Source: UBA817 sp049889215
Lineage (GTDB): Bacteria > Margulisbacteria > Marinamargulisbacteria > UBA817
DNA: 36,036 nucleotides
Direction of reading: 5' to 3'
Assembly (NCBI GenBank): GCA_049889215.1
Contig: JBMHDV010000016.1
Location: 1-36,036, forward strand
Numbering within the stretch: the first letter of the stretch is position 1; every line of letters starts with the position of its first letter. Under the pieces are notes generated by a model. That model saw only the letters and a list, made by a program, of their open reading frames with translations, was not told the DNA's origin and did no database searches. The translations under genes were made by a program, and so were the position numbers. This document shows, in pieces, positions 23,993 through 32,133 of the stretch.

Positions 23993-25735
23993 ATGTTTAA
24001 AAATGGCGGATTTTATTATATACGGTTAATCGTGCCATTTATCAAACCTTATTGGCCAGCCCTGATTATTTCTCTTATTTGCACCGTTCTGTTTGCAATA
24101 TCGAATGTTTTTATAATGCCGCTGGTGGATGATATCTCGCGTGAAGTTTCTAATAAGAATTTTGGATATTTCACCAACCATGTTATCAATGCCTCATTTT
24201 TATTTTTTATTCGATTATCTAGTAAATACCTTCAAACATTCATTATGGAAAAAACATCTTACCAAATCATGTTAGATATACGCTTAAAACTATATCGGAT
24301 TATTCATTTCTTACCCACAGAAGAATACAGCAATAAAAAACATGGTGATATTACATCTCGTATTCTTGATGACTGCAACAAAATAAAGGATGCAATTTTT
24401 CTCAATTTTGAAAGCCTTTTGCCAAATCTACTCACATTAATTTCTGTTGTTGTCTATTTATTTTACCTCTGTTGGCCATTGGCAACTCTCAGTCTAGTTG
24501 GGGCTCCCATTTTTATTTTTACATTAAGTTTCTTTTCCAAACGCCTTCGCAAAGTCAGTAAACAACTTCAGCAGAATACTGCGGACTTAACCCAAATGAT
24601 TCAGGAATCTCTCATGAACATGAAAATTCTTCAGATTTATACCGCTGAAAATAAAAATATTGATCGATTCCACCATGTTCAAAAACGATATATGAAGGGA
24701 TACATCAAAGAAATTAAGTTTAAAATTACACGGGAACAAATTGATGCTTACAGTCAATTTATAATTTTCCTTTTCATCATTTGGTTTGGGGGATACTTAG
24801 CATTAAACGACTATATTTCAACCTCCCGATTATTATCTTTCTTTACAGGTATTGTCTTGCTTGTTGAGCCCACAATCATTTTGACAAAAATTTATGCGAC
24901 AACATTTCAAGTTACTGCATCCATTGAACGCATTAATGTTTTACTGAAACAAAATAACATGGTGCCAAATACTCCCACCTCAATAACATCAGCACCCAGT
25001 TTTTCTTCTATTTCCTTTGATCAGGTATCATTTAAATATCCCCAGACTGACGTTAATGTCCTGCAAGATGTATCATTTAACGCCAACCACGGTGATTTTA
25101 TTGGTGTTGTTGGCCCATCTGGGGCAGGGAAATCAACAATTGTAAGCTTAATGGCCAAGTATTATTTGCCGTCTCAGGGAAAAATCACAATTGATGGCGT
25201 CTCTATTGAAAACATCTCTCCATTTGATTTACGATCTAACATTGCGTATGTCCCTCAAGAATCTCTGCTGTTCAAAAGTTCTATTTTAGATAATTGTAGA
25301 ATTGGAAACCCTGATGCTTCTATTGATACTATAATTGATGCGTTGAAACTCGCTAATGCATGGGAGTTTATTCAAGAGCTTCCTGACAAACTGCTAACAA
25401 AAATTGGCACACAGGGTTTAACACTTTCTGGTGGGCAGCGCCAAAGACTGTCCATTGCTCGGGCAATTATTAGCCAACCAAAATTATTAATCTTGGATGA
25501 AGCAACGTCAGCTCTTGATTCTCATTCTGAAGAAAAAGTTCAACATGCGATTCAGTCCTTAAAAGGGAAATTTACAATGATTGTTATTGCTCATCGCTTA
25601 TCAACGATTAAAGATGCCTCACGTATCATTGTTATTGACTCAGGAAGAATATCTGGCATTGGGTCTCATGAATCTCTGCTATCAGAAAACCAAACCTATC
25701 AGACACTCGTTCAAAAACAATCAATGACCAAATAA
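23993..25735 (+). CDS. ABC exporter, fused membrane and ATPase domains (MsbA-like)
   Basis: 580-residue half-transporter that would work as a dimer in the inner membrane, likely flipping a lipid-linked glycan or lipid A given its neighbours. The membrane domain covers residues ~15-310, with hydrophobic spans such as PALIISLICTVLFAISNVFI. The ATPase domain shows Walker A GPSGAGKST (374-382), Q-loop YVPQESLLF, signature LSGGQRQRLSIARAI, Walker B LLILDEATSALD and the H-loop VIAHRLSTIKD, all intact. The gene faces away from the glycosyltransferases. MsbA function is inferred; other lipid exporters look alike. Confidence 0.92.
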   Translation: MFKNGGFYYIRLIVPFIKPYWPALIISLICTVLFAISNVFIMPLVDDISREVSNKNFGYFTNHVINASFLFFIRLSSKYLQTFIMEKTSYQIMLDIRLKLYRIIHFLPTEEYSNKKHGDITSRILDDCNKIKDAIFLNFESLLPNLLTLISVVVYLFYLCWPLATLSLVGAPIFIFTLSFFSKRLRKVSKQLQQNTADLTQMIQESLMNMKILQIYTAENKNIDRFHHVQKRYMKGYIKEIKFKITREQIDAYSQFIIFLFIIWFGGYLALNDYISTSRLLSFFTGIVLLVEPTIILTKIYATTFQVTASIERINVLLKQNNMVPNTPTSITSAPSFSSISFDQVSFKYPQTDVNVLQDVSFNANHGDFIGVVGPSGAGKSTIVSLMAKYYLPSQGKITIDGVSIENISPFDLRSNIAYVPQESLLFKSSILDNCRIGNPDASIDTIIDALKLANAWEFIQELPDKLLTKIGTQGLTLSGGQRQRLSIARAIISQPKLLILDEATSALDSHSEEKVQHAIQSLKGKFTMIVIAHRLSTIKDASRIIVIDSGRISGIGSHESLLSENQTYQTLVQKQSMTK

Positions 25736-25743
25736 TCATTGGG

Positions 25744-25772
25744 TTGAATTTTAACTCTTATTCCGGCATACT
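25744..25772 (+). promoter_or_regulatory. hisN promoter, predicted leaderless
   Basis: TTGAAT (25744-25749), 17-bp spacer, CATACT (25767-25772), then 6 nt to the ATG at 25779. Confidence 0.6.
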
Positions 25773-25778
25773 TTCTAC

Positions 25779-26546
25779 ATGAATTCATGGATCCCCTTTT
25801 TAACAAAAATCTCAGACTTAGCCGACGAAATTGCATTGCACTATTTTAAACAAGCAAGTTTAAAAGTTGAATTCAAAGATAATATGACCCCTGTCTCCGC
25901 CGGAGATTTAGCCATTGAAACTGAAATTAGAAAACTTGTAAAAGATGAACAACTTGATTTATCGATTATTGGTGAAGAATATGGCGAAACTATTGCAGAC
26001 TCAAATCTTAAGTTAATTATTGATCCAATTGATGGAACTAAAAATTTTATTCGTGGCTTACCATTTTTTGGTTCATTATTCGCTATTGAAGAAAATGGTT
26101 CAGTGATTGCCGGCATGGTATCTGCCCCAGCATTAAAAGGACGTTGGTGGGCAAGTAAAAATAATGGGGCATTTTATAATGATCAATCAATCTCAGTATC
26201 TGATATCACAACTCTGGATGAAGCAAATGGATTTTATGGAAGTCTATTTGGTTCAGAAGCATCTCAAACACCTGAAAAAGTTATTGAGTTATTACGAGAC
26301 ACAAATCGACAGCGCGGGTTTGGTGATTTCTATCCTCATATGCTGGTAGCAATGGGGTGTGGTGAATATGCCATTGATTTCAAGTTAAACGTTTGGGATA
26401 TTGCACCGCTAAAAATTATTGTTGAGGAAGCTGGAGGCAAATTTAGTGATACCAATGGCACAGACAGCATTTATTCTGGTAACTTAATTTGCAGTAATGG
26501 CCAACTCCACAACACTGTCTTGAATTATATTCAGGGCATAGAATAA
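25779..26546 (+). CDS. hisN: Histidinol-phosphatase, inositol monophosphatase family
   Basis: Mg2+-dependent phosphatase of 255 residues. Metal-site motifs are complete: IIGEEYGE, LIIDPIDGTKNFIRGLPFFG and WDIAPLKIIVEEAGGKFSD. The GTKNFIRG variant and overall length match HisN-type histidinol-phosphate phosphatases (histidine synthesis) better than SuhB or CysQ, but substrate assignment within the IMPase family is not certain; a sugar-phosphate substrate would also fit the nearby glycan genes. Its leaderless-type promoter lies in the 43-nt gap after the ABC gene. Confidence 0.85.
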   Translation: MNSWIPFLTKISDLADEIALHYFKQASLKVEFKDNMTPVSAGDLAIETEIRKLVKDEQLDLSIIGEEYGETIADSNLKLIIDPIDGTKNFIRGLPFFGSLFAIEENGSVIAGMVSAPALKGRWWASKNNGAFYNDQSISVSDITTLDEANGFYGSLFGSEASQTPEKVIELLRDTNRQRGFGDFYPHMLVAMGCGEYAIDFKLNVWDIAPLKIIVEEAGGKFSDTNGTDSIYSGNLICSNGQLHNTVLNYIQGIE

Positions 26547-26575
26547 TTGAATCCCAACTTTTTTTTGATTAAAAT
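26547..26575 (+). promoter_or_regulatory. STAS gene promoter (leadered)
   Basis: TTGAAT (26547-26552), 17-bp spacer, TAAAAT (26570-26575). The start codon is 30 nt further, after a GGGAGG site (26594-26599). It contrasts with the leaderless promoters: same boxes, but a leader with a ribosome site. Confidence 0.6.
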
Positions 26576-26605
26576 AAAGGAAGAGGACTTACAGGGAGGC
26601 TCAAA

Positions 26606-26956
26606 ATGATTGATTTAGCTATTAACGTAACAGAAAATAAAAACTGGCAGGTAATTACACTTAAAGGTGAGCTTGATGATTACCAGTCCACAAAACTAAC
26701 CAAAACATTCAACAAATTGATTGATGAATCTCAGTCTGTAAAAATTATCCTTAATTTGGATGAAGTGTCGTTTGTTGATAGTGTCGGTTTAGGCACAATT
26801 GCAATTGCAGGCAAGAAATTACTTGAGAAAACAGGGCATCTTCATATTGTTTGTTCACAACAAAAAATTGCAAAAATGGTGAATATGTCCGGTATCATTT
26901 CTGCGACAAAACAAACCATTCAAATTTTTGAAACTATAGACGCTGCTGTTTTATAA
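26606..26956 (+). CDS. STAS-domain anti-sigma factor antagonist
   Basis: 116-residue single STAS domain of the SpoIIAA/RsbV type. The phosphorylation site is visible as SFVDSVGLGTIAIAGKKL, with Ser59 after Asp58. Such proteins bind and release an anti-sigma kinase when unphosphorylated. No partner kinase or sigma factor gene is next to it. A strong GGGAGG site precedes the ATG by 6 nt. The stop overlaps that of the convergent nitrilase within the palindrome TTATAA. Confidence 0.92.
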   Translation: MIDLAINVTENKNWQVITLKGELDDYQSTKLTKTFNKLIDESQSVKIILNLDEVSFVDSVGLGTIAIAGKKLLEKTGHLHIVCSQQKIAKMVNMSGIISATKQTIQIFETIDAAVL

Positions 26957-27775
26957 TAGGCGAGCATGCTCATGATTGGGCATTGACTGACGAACAACTT
27001 CAATTTCTGAATACTTTAACTCTATCATTTTAATTTCTGGATTATTTCCATTTGCCTGATAAAGAAGTTGGCCATCTGGGTCGATAACTAAGCTGTTCCC
27101 AAGGGTTTGAATACCGCCTGCGCCAATGCCACATTGATTGGGGGCTAGAACATATGCTTGATTTTCAATCGCTCTTGCCTGACATAGAATCCGCCAATGC
27201 TTTTCTCCAGTTGTTTTTGTAAATGATGATGGAATTAAGATAGCATCGACTTTGGACTTAAAATAATGCCGGTAAAGCTCAGGAAATCGTAAATCGTAAC
27301 AAATGCTTAAGCCAAATTTCCAGCCCTTAATTTCAATTAATTTCGGTTGAAAACCTGAATGATAATGTTTGGATTCACTGATTTTTTTTTGACCGACTTG
27401 CACATCAAACATGTGAATTTTTCGGTAAGAATGAATCAATTCCCCCTTTGGATCAATCACAACCATCGTATTATAGTTTTTATCTCCCATGCCATTTTCT
27501 GTTAAGCTTCCACCGATGATATGTGTGTTTAATCTGACCGCTTTTTGTTTTAACCAGTGTGTTGTAGCACCTAACAAAGGTTCGCCACTGATCTTATTCT
27601 TACCTTGACTTCGACAGTTAAACATTTCGGGAAGCGCAACAATATCAACGGGTGTATCATTGATTGATTCTAATAACTCATCCAATTGTTGCAGATTATC
27701 TAATCGATGCTCACCACTATTCATTTGAATTAAGGCAACGGTTAAATTGGATTTAGGACTATTTTTTTTTGACAT
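26951..27775 (-). CDS. Carbon-nitrogen hydrolase (Nit1/Nit2-like amidase)
   Basis: 274-residue nitrilase-superfamily amidase. The catalytic triad is clear: E50 (IVALPEMFNC), K119 (SYRKIHMFDV) and C159 (LSICYDLRFPELYRHY). The KIHMFDV and ICYDLRFPEL segments match the Nit1/Nit2 branch, which hydrolyses deaminated glutathione or omega-amides such as 2-oxoglutaramate; I infer a metabolite-repair role. The TATAAT lies 8 nt before the ATG, overlapping the nadC -10 on the other strand. Confidence 0.92.
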   Translation of the reverse strand: MSKKNSPKSNLTVALIQMNSGEHRLDNLQQLDELLESINDTPVDIVALPEMFNCRSQGKNKISGEPLLGATTHWLKQKAVRLNTHIIGGSLTENGMGDKNYNTMVVIDPKGELIHSYRKIHMFDVQVGQKKISESKHYHSGFQPKLIEIKGWKFGLSICYDLRFPELYRHYFKSKVDAILIPSSFTKTTGEKHWRILCQARAIENQAYVLAPNQCGIGAGGIQTLGNSLVIDPDGQLLYQANGNNPEIKMIELKYSEIEVVRQSMPNHEHARLL

Positions 27776-27782
27776 ATTTATT

Positions 27783-27789
27783 TATTATA
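27783..27789. promoter_or_regulatory. Overlapping divergent -10 boxes of nitrilase and nadC
   Basis: Only 21 bp separate the two start codons. TATTAT (27783-27788, plus strand) and TATAAT (27784-27789, minus strand) overlap, each 8 nt from its own start codon. Any -35 boxes would lie inside the other gene; none is convincing. Confidence 0.45.
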
Positions 27790-27796
27790 CCCCAGT

Positions 27797-28639
27797 ATGA
27801 ACGTGATTGATTGCATTAAAGATGCATTAAAAGAAGATATCCAATCGGGTGATGTTACCACTCAATTACTGTTACCAAATGAACGGCAGGTCAGAGCAAG
27901 CATAACTGCAAAAGCACATGGTGTCTTTTTTGGGAAACCCATAATTCATGAAATGCAACAGCTTTACCCGTCCATTCAATTTAATTTAAATATTAATGAT
28001 GGGGATAAGGTATCACCAGGAGATGAATGCTTAACGTTGTCTGGGGACATTCGAATTATTGTTCAGATTGAACGAACATTACTTAATTTTTTACAGCGTT
28101 TAAGTGGTGTTGCTTCAATCACTCGACAGTTTGTTGATGCGTTGGGTGATACAAGTATTCAGATATTGGATACTCGAAAAACAACCCCTCTGTTACGACA
28201 GCTTGAAAAACAAGCTGTTTTAGCTGGCGGCGGTTTTAACCATCGCCATGGGTTATATGACATGGTATTGGTAAAAGAAAACCACTTAATTTCATACATT
28301 GATGATTATGGTATTGAAGCATTTAATGAGACCATAAGACAATTTAAATCGAACCAGCCAACCATGCATATTGAAGTTGAAGTGGGCAATTTAATGCTTC
28401 TAAAAACTCTTGATCTGACGCTTATTGATATTGTGATGTTTGATAACATGACCATGACAGATCTTGACCAGTGCATTCAGTGGGTAAATTCAATTGAAAA
28501 AAGACCTCTAAAAGAAGTGTCCGGTGGAATAAATTTAGATACAATTAAACAATACAGAGGGATTGACATTGATCGAATAAGTGTTGGATCATTAACTCAT
28601 TCCGTACAGGCATTGGACCTGTCTCTATTAGTAAAATGA
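27797..28639 (+). CDS. nadC: Nicotinate-nucleotide pyrophosphorylase (quinolinate PRTase)
   Basis: Makes nicotinate mononucleotide from quinolinate and PRPP in de novo NAD synthesis. 280 residues with DVTTQLLLP near the N-terminus, QILDTRKTTPLLRQLEKQAV, GGGFNHRHGLYDMVLVKENH, HIEVEVGN, IVMFDNMT and the C-terminal VSGGINLDTI...IDRISVGSLTHS. First gene of a four-gene run (nadC, uracil-DNA glycosylase, M15-like gene, Xer recombinase) linked by overlaps or 2-nt gaps. No Shine-Dalgarno. Confidence 0.97.
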   Translation: MNVIDCIKDALKEDIQSGDVTTQLLLPNERQVRASITAKAHGVFFGKPIIHEMQQLYPSIQFNLNINDGDKVSPGDECLTLSGDIRIIVQIERTLLNFLQRLSGVASITRQFVDALGDTSIQILDTRKTTPLLRQLEKQAVLAGGGFNHRHGLYDMVLVKENHLISYIDDYGIEAFNETIRQFKSNQPTMHIEVEVGNLMLLKTLDLTLIDIVMFDNMTMTDLDQCIQWVNSIEKRPLKEVSGGINLDTIKQYRGIDIDRISVGSLTHSVQALDLSLLVK

Positions 28640-29265
28640 TTGATTTTAATAAACAAACCCCATACGCAGAACTTACTCATGATGCCTTATTTGAACAGGC
28701 ACAGAATTGCCGCGCCTGCCAATTATGTGAAGATCGAACGAATGTTGTATTTCACTCCGGCAACCCAAATGCTAATTTAATGATTATTGGAGAAGGCCCA
28801 GGGCAGCAAGAAGATGAACAAGGCGTTCCATTTGTAGGACGTGCAGGACAATTGCTGACGAAAATCTTAGAATCTGTTGAAATTAACAGAAATGATATCT
28901 ACATAGCAAATACTGTCAAATGTCGACCGCCAAAGAATCGGACCCCATTTCAAGAAGAAATGGATGCATGTCGTGATTATTTGGTTCGGCAAATACAACT
29001 GGTTCAACCAAAAATCATTTGCCTACTTGGGTCAGCTGCGATTAAGTCTGTTCTAGGTCCAACAGATACAATTTCTAAAATACGAGGCCAATGGATTACC
29101 AAGCCCGTGGACTATATGTCAGATGAACTCTACATTATGCCAATGTTTCATCCATCTTACCTACTCCGTAACCCCTCAAAAGAAAAAGGAGCCCCAAAGT
29201 GGCTAACTTGGACAGATATGAAAGAGGTAAAAGCCGCATTGAACTTTTATGATATAATGAACTAA
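28636..29265 (+). CDS. Family 4 uracil-DNA glycosylase ([4Fe-4S])
   Basis: Removes uracil from DNA. 209 residues with the family 4 motifs GEGPGQQEDEQGVPFVGRAG and MFHPSYLLR. Likely cluster cysteines are C25 and C28 (NCRACQLC), C96 (TVKCRPPKNR) and C112. This type is common outside E. coli-like bacteria, where Ung is used. It overlaps nadC by ATGA and precedes the M15-like gene by 2 nt. Confidence 0.95.
   Translation: MIDFNKQTPYAELTHDALFEQAQNCRACQLCEDRTNVVFHSGNPNANLMIIGEGPGQQEDEQGVPFVGRAGQLLTKILESVEINRNDIYIANTVKCRPPKNRTPFQEEMDACRDYLVRQIQLVQPKIICLLGSAAIKSVLGPTDTISKIRGQWITKPVDYMSDELYIMPMFHPSYLLRNPSKEKGAPKWLTWTDMKEVKAALNFYDIMN
29253..29258 (+). promoter_or_regulatory. Possible internal -10 box before the M15-like gene
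   Basis: A perfect TATAAT inside the 3' end of the uracil-DNA glycosylase gene, 9 nt before the next ATG, which has no Shine-Dalgarno. No clear -35 box. It may make the downstream genes independently expressed. Confidence 0.3.
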
Positions 29266-29267
29266 CC

Positions 29268-29990
29268 ATGAGCGAGACCCAAGAAAAACAGAACAAGCCG
29301 AACTCAAATCAGCAAAAATCTAGAAATAGACGCCGACGTCGTCGCCCTGATAACAGAAACAAGCAGCCCAAAAATAACACCGAACATCAAAAAGATGGCT
29401 CAAACCAACGTGGCCAGCAACAGCGTAGCAATCAAAATAATCGCAATAACAATCAAAATCGTAACCGACAACAGCGCAACAAAAAGTCACAAGGGAAATG
29501 GAATCGACACCGTATATCTGAACACTTTATGAAACGTGATTTTGATTCTCGTAAAAAAGATTGCGACTGTGACTCTTCGTTACGGATAAGCTTAGGCCTT
29601 GTTGGAATCATTGAAGCTTTGCGTGCAAAACTTAATAAGCGAATTGATATTGTGACTGGTTACTATTGTCCAGATTGCAGGGAGCGCCAGTATGGTATAA
29701 AACGAGATTTTCATCATCAAGGAGTCGCCGCCGATATTCGAGTTGAAGGCATGGACTCAGTATCATTGTTTTTAGAGGCAGAATCATTTCCTGAAATTAA
29801 AGGACTTGGTATTAATTTAGATAATGACCATGTGCATATTGATACTCGCAAAGAAGATGAGCGTACCTGTTGGGTAGAAACCAATAATGAATGGATTCAA
29901 CTGACTGATGAAAATCGTTCAGAGTATATCACAGCTCCAGCTGAACCGTCGCAAAATAACGATGATCTCACACCTGATCAAGACGTTTAA
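29268..29990 (+). CDS. YcbK/M15-like domain protein with Arg/Asn/Gln-rich N-terminal tail
   Basis: 240 residues. Residues ~4-78 are low-complexity and strongly basic (RNRRRRRRPDNRNK, NNRNNNQNRNRQQRN), resembling RNA- or DNA-binding disordered tails. From ~82 the protein matches the M15/DUF882 (YcbK-like) zinc peptidase domain: DIVTGYYCPDCR, FHHQGVAADIRVEG and HVHIDTR supply the expected His, Asp and His zinc ligands. The extra cysteines DCDCD and CPDC are unusual. There is no signal peptide, although YcbK-type proteins are normally exported to act on peptidoglycan. It starts 2 nt after the glycosylase gene and overlaps the Xer recombinase gene. Confidence 0.8.
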   Translation: MSETQEKQNKPNSNQQKSRNRRRRRRPDNRNKQPKNNTEHQKDGSNQRGQQQRSNQNNRNNNQNRNRQQRNKKSQGKWNRHRISEHFMKRDFDSRKKDCDCDSSLRISLGLVGIIEALRAKLNKRIDIVTGYYCPDCRERQYGIKRDFHHQGVAADIRVEGMDSVSLFLEAESFPEIKGLGINLDNDHVHIDTRKEDERTCWVETNNEWIQLTDENRSEYITAPAEPSQNNDDLTPDQDV

Positions 29991-30855
29991 ACTGTATTTA
30001 ATTAATCAAAAACAACGTTCTCAAAATACAGTGCAAAACTATATTCGGGATATTGAGCAATTTATTGACGCAATTAAACCACCCAATGTTTCAAGCGTTG
30101 ACGGTCCATGCATAGAGCACTACTTATTGTATTTAAATCAACGTCAACTATCCAATAAAAGTATCTACAGAAAAATAACGGCTCTGGACCAATTTTGGCG
30201 TTTTTTAATCTCAGAACAACACGTAACATCCAACCCATGGGAACGTATTAAACGGCCAAAGATGTCGCAATCATTACCAACGTATTTGGATGCCCCTGTT
30301 GTTTTAGAACTGCTGGATAATTATCCAACTGAACGTCATGAAGATATTCGAAATAAAGCCATCCTAGAACTTCTTTTTGCATCAGGCATTCGGGTGTCTG
30401 AGCTGATTAACATTCACTTGGATGACATCGATTATCTTTCACAAGAATGTCGTATTACAGGTAAAGGGGACAAAGACCGGGTTGCCCTTTTTGGAAAACG
30501 CGCTGGCCATGCAATTTCACAGTACACATCTTTGGTTCGGCCCCATTGGCAACAACCAAAAACCAATGCTTTATTTATTTCTAAATCAGGACAAGCGTTA
30601 ACCACACGAACTATCCAACGGATTGTAAAAGCGGCAAACCAGTTTCATTCATCCCCAATAGAAATTACACCTCATGCCTGCCGTCATACCTGTGCCAGTT
30701 TAATGATTGCCAATGGCGCTGGCATTCGTGATATTCAAGAATTTTTAGGACACTCATCCATTTCTACCACCGAACGTTATACACATATTCCCACCGAAGC
30801 ACTTCGACAAAAGTTTTTATCCGCCATGGATGGGAATATTGCCGAATCCACATAA
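29962..30855 (+). CDS. Tyrosine recombinase, XerC/XerD type
   Basis: 297-residue site-specific recombinase, probably resolving chromosome dimers. Catalytic residues are complete: R144 (ASGIRVSEL), K168 (TGKGDKDR), H238 and R241 (HACRHTCAS), H264 (GHSSISTTERY) and nucleophile Y273. The N-terminal SAM-like core-binding domain covers residues 1-95. I chose the ATG at 29962, which gives the usual Xer length and overlaps the preceding gene by 29 nt; an earlier in-frame start at 29908 adds 18 atypical residues. Whether XerC or XerD cannot be decided. No dif-like site was found in the window. Confidence 0.93.
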   Translation: MISHLIKTFKLYLINQKQRSQNTVQNYIRDIEQFIDAIKPPNVSSVDGPCIEHYLLYLNQRQLSNKSIYRKITALDQFWRFLISEQHVTSNPWERIKRPKMSQSLPTYLDAPVVLELLDNYPTERHEDIRNKAILELLFASGIRVSELINIHLDDIDYLSQECRITGKGDKDRVALFGKRAGHAISQYTSLVRPHWQQPKTNALFISKSGQALTTRTIQRIVKAANQFHSSPIEITPHACRHTCASLMIANGAGIRDIQEFLGHSSISTTERYTHIPTEALRQKFLSAMDGNIAEST

Positions 30856-30867
30856 TTTCGGTTTAAT
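30839..30867 (+). promoter_or_regulatory. Aminotransferase gene promoter, predicted leaderless
   Basis: TTGCCG (30839-30844), 17-bp spacer, TTTAAT (30862-30867), then 6 nt to the ATG at 30874. Confidence 0.5.
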
Positions 30868-30873
30868 TAAATT

Positions 30874-32133
30874 ATGAATAAACCAAATTTGGTGGCTCGA
30901 TCCAAGACGTGTCTATCTAATGTTCTTAGTCATGCCACTGAACTCGAAATTAAACGTGGTGAAGGATCTTACCTGATTGATTATAACGACAAGCGTTATT
31001 TGGATTTTGGGGCAGGCATTGCGGTAAACGCAACTGGGCATTGCCATCCGGATGTTGTTTCTGCAATACAAACTCAAGCTACGCAACTGTTACATGCTTG
31101 TGCAGGTGTTGTTTATTACGATCAAAATATTACACTTGCTGAACATTTGGTTTCGGCTAGTGGCCTTGATGCAGTGTTTTTTACGCAAAGTGGAGCAGAA
31201 GCGGTTGAAGCCGCATTAAAATGTGCCGTTTACGTGAAAAAAAAGCAACAAGTCATTGCCTTTAATGGTAGTTTTCATGGCCGAACATTGGGGGCATTAT
31301 CGGTTACAACATCAAATAAAAAGTACACTGAAGGTTACCCTTTAGCATTTGATGATACCATTGTACTGGACTACCCAAACTTTACACAGAACCCCGCAGA
31401 CCGAAACACATTAGACAACTACTTAAGCTATTTAACTCAGCAACTGAATGCATTGGATGCTTCAACCATTGGGGCAATGATTATTGAACCGTTTCTTGGT
31501 GAAGGGGGCTATATACCTGCACCTGGAGACGTCCTTAAATTACTAAGAGATTGGACAACGGAAAATGATGTTTGCTTAATATTTGATGAAATTCAATCCG
31601 GTATTGGGCGAACAGGAAAATGGTTCTATTTTCAACATTATGATGTCACACCTGATATTCTTACATCGGCTAAAGGCATTGCATCTGGCTTGCCGTTGGG
31701 TGCATGCATTGCATCAAAGTCTATCATGAATCTATGGACCACTGGTTCTCATGGCGGCACATATAGTGGTAACCCCATATCCTGTGCTGCTGGCATTGCT
31801 ACGATGTCTATTCTGTCATCACAGTTAGGTCATATCCAACAATTGGGCGTCTATAGCTTACAAAAATTAACTGAGCACCTTAAGAATACAGATGTTGTAT
31901 CTGATATTCGAGGCCATGGTTTAATGATTGGTATTGAAATTATTGATACAACGGGTGCACCCAGTGCAGAGATTACTGCAAAAATTCGTGCACTCTGTTT
32001 GGAACAACAGTTATTGGTATTATCTTGTGGGCAACAGGGCAATGTACTGCGATTAATGCCCCCATTAACCATTCAACAATCTGAGCTTGATCAGGGATTG
32101 GATATAATAATTAACGCATGTCAGCAAATATAA
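30874..32133 (+). CDS. Class III PLP aminotransferase (GabT/ArgD-like)
   Basis: 419-residue class III (omega-amino acid) aminotransferase. Motifs: YLDFGAGIAVNATGHCHPDV, FNGSFHGRTLGALSVT, LIFDEIQSGIGRTGKW and TSAKGIASGLPLGA, whose lysine carries PLP, then SHGGTYSGNPISCAAG. The EPFLGEGGYIPAPGDVLKLL segment and the SHGGTYSGNP loop lean toward 4-aminobutyrate aminotransferase rather than acetylornithine aminotransferase, but the families intergrade and I leave the symbol open. rlmB starts within its last 16 nt. Confidence 0.88.
   Translation: MNKPNLVARSKTCLSNVLSHATELEIKRGEGSYLIDYNDKRYLDFGAGIAVNATGHCHPDVVSAIQTQATQLLHACAGVVYYDQNITLAEHLVSASGLDAVFFTQSGAEAVEAALKCAVYVKKKQQVIAFNGSFHGRTLGALSVTTSNKKYTEGYPLAFDDTIVLDYPNFTQNPADRNTLDNYLSYLTQQLNALDASTIGAMIIEPFLGEGGYIPAPGDVLKLLRDWTTENDVCLIFDEIQSGIGRTGKWFYFQHYDVTPDILTSAKGIASGLPLGACIASKSIMNLWTTGSHGGTYSGNPISCAAGIATMSILSSQLGHIQQLGVYSLQKLTEHLKNTDVVSDIRGHGLMIGIEIIDTTGAPSAEITAKIRALCLEQQLLVLSCGQQGNVLRLMPPLTIQQSELDQGLDIIINACQQI

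Noticed and set aside
27769..27774. Perfect TTGACA upstream of nadC
   Set aside because: It lies only 8 bp from the nadC -10 box, too close to act as a -35, and is explained as the first codons of the nitrilase read on the other strand.
29908..29961. Longer N-terminus of the Xer recombinase
   Set aside because: The extra 18 residues do not resemble the Xer N-terminal domain, while the ATG at 29962 gives the usual length.
29962..30855. Xer gene as a mobile-element integrase
   Set aside because: It is embedded in a tight run of housekeeping genes, has typical XerC/D length and motifs, and no attachment repeats or cargo are nearby.
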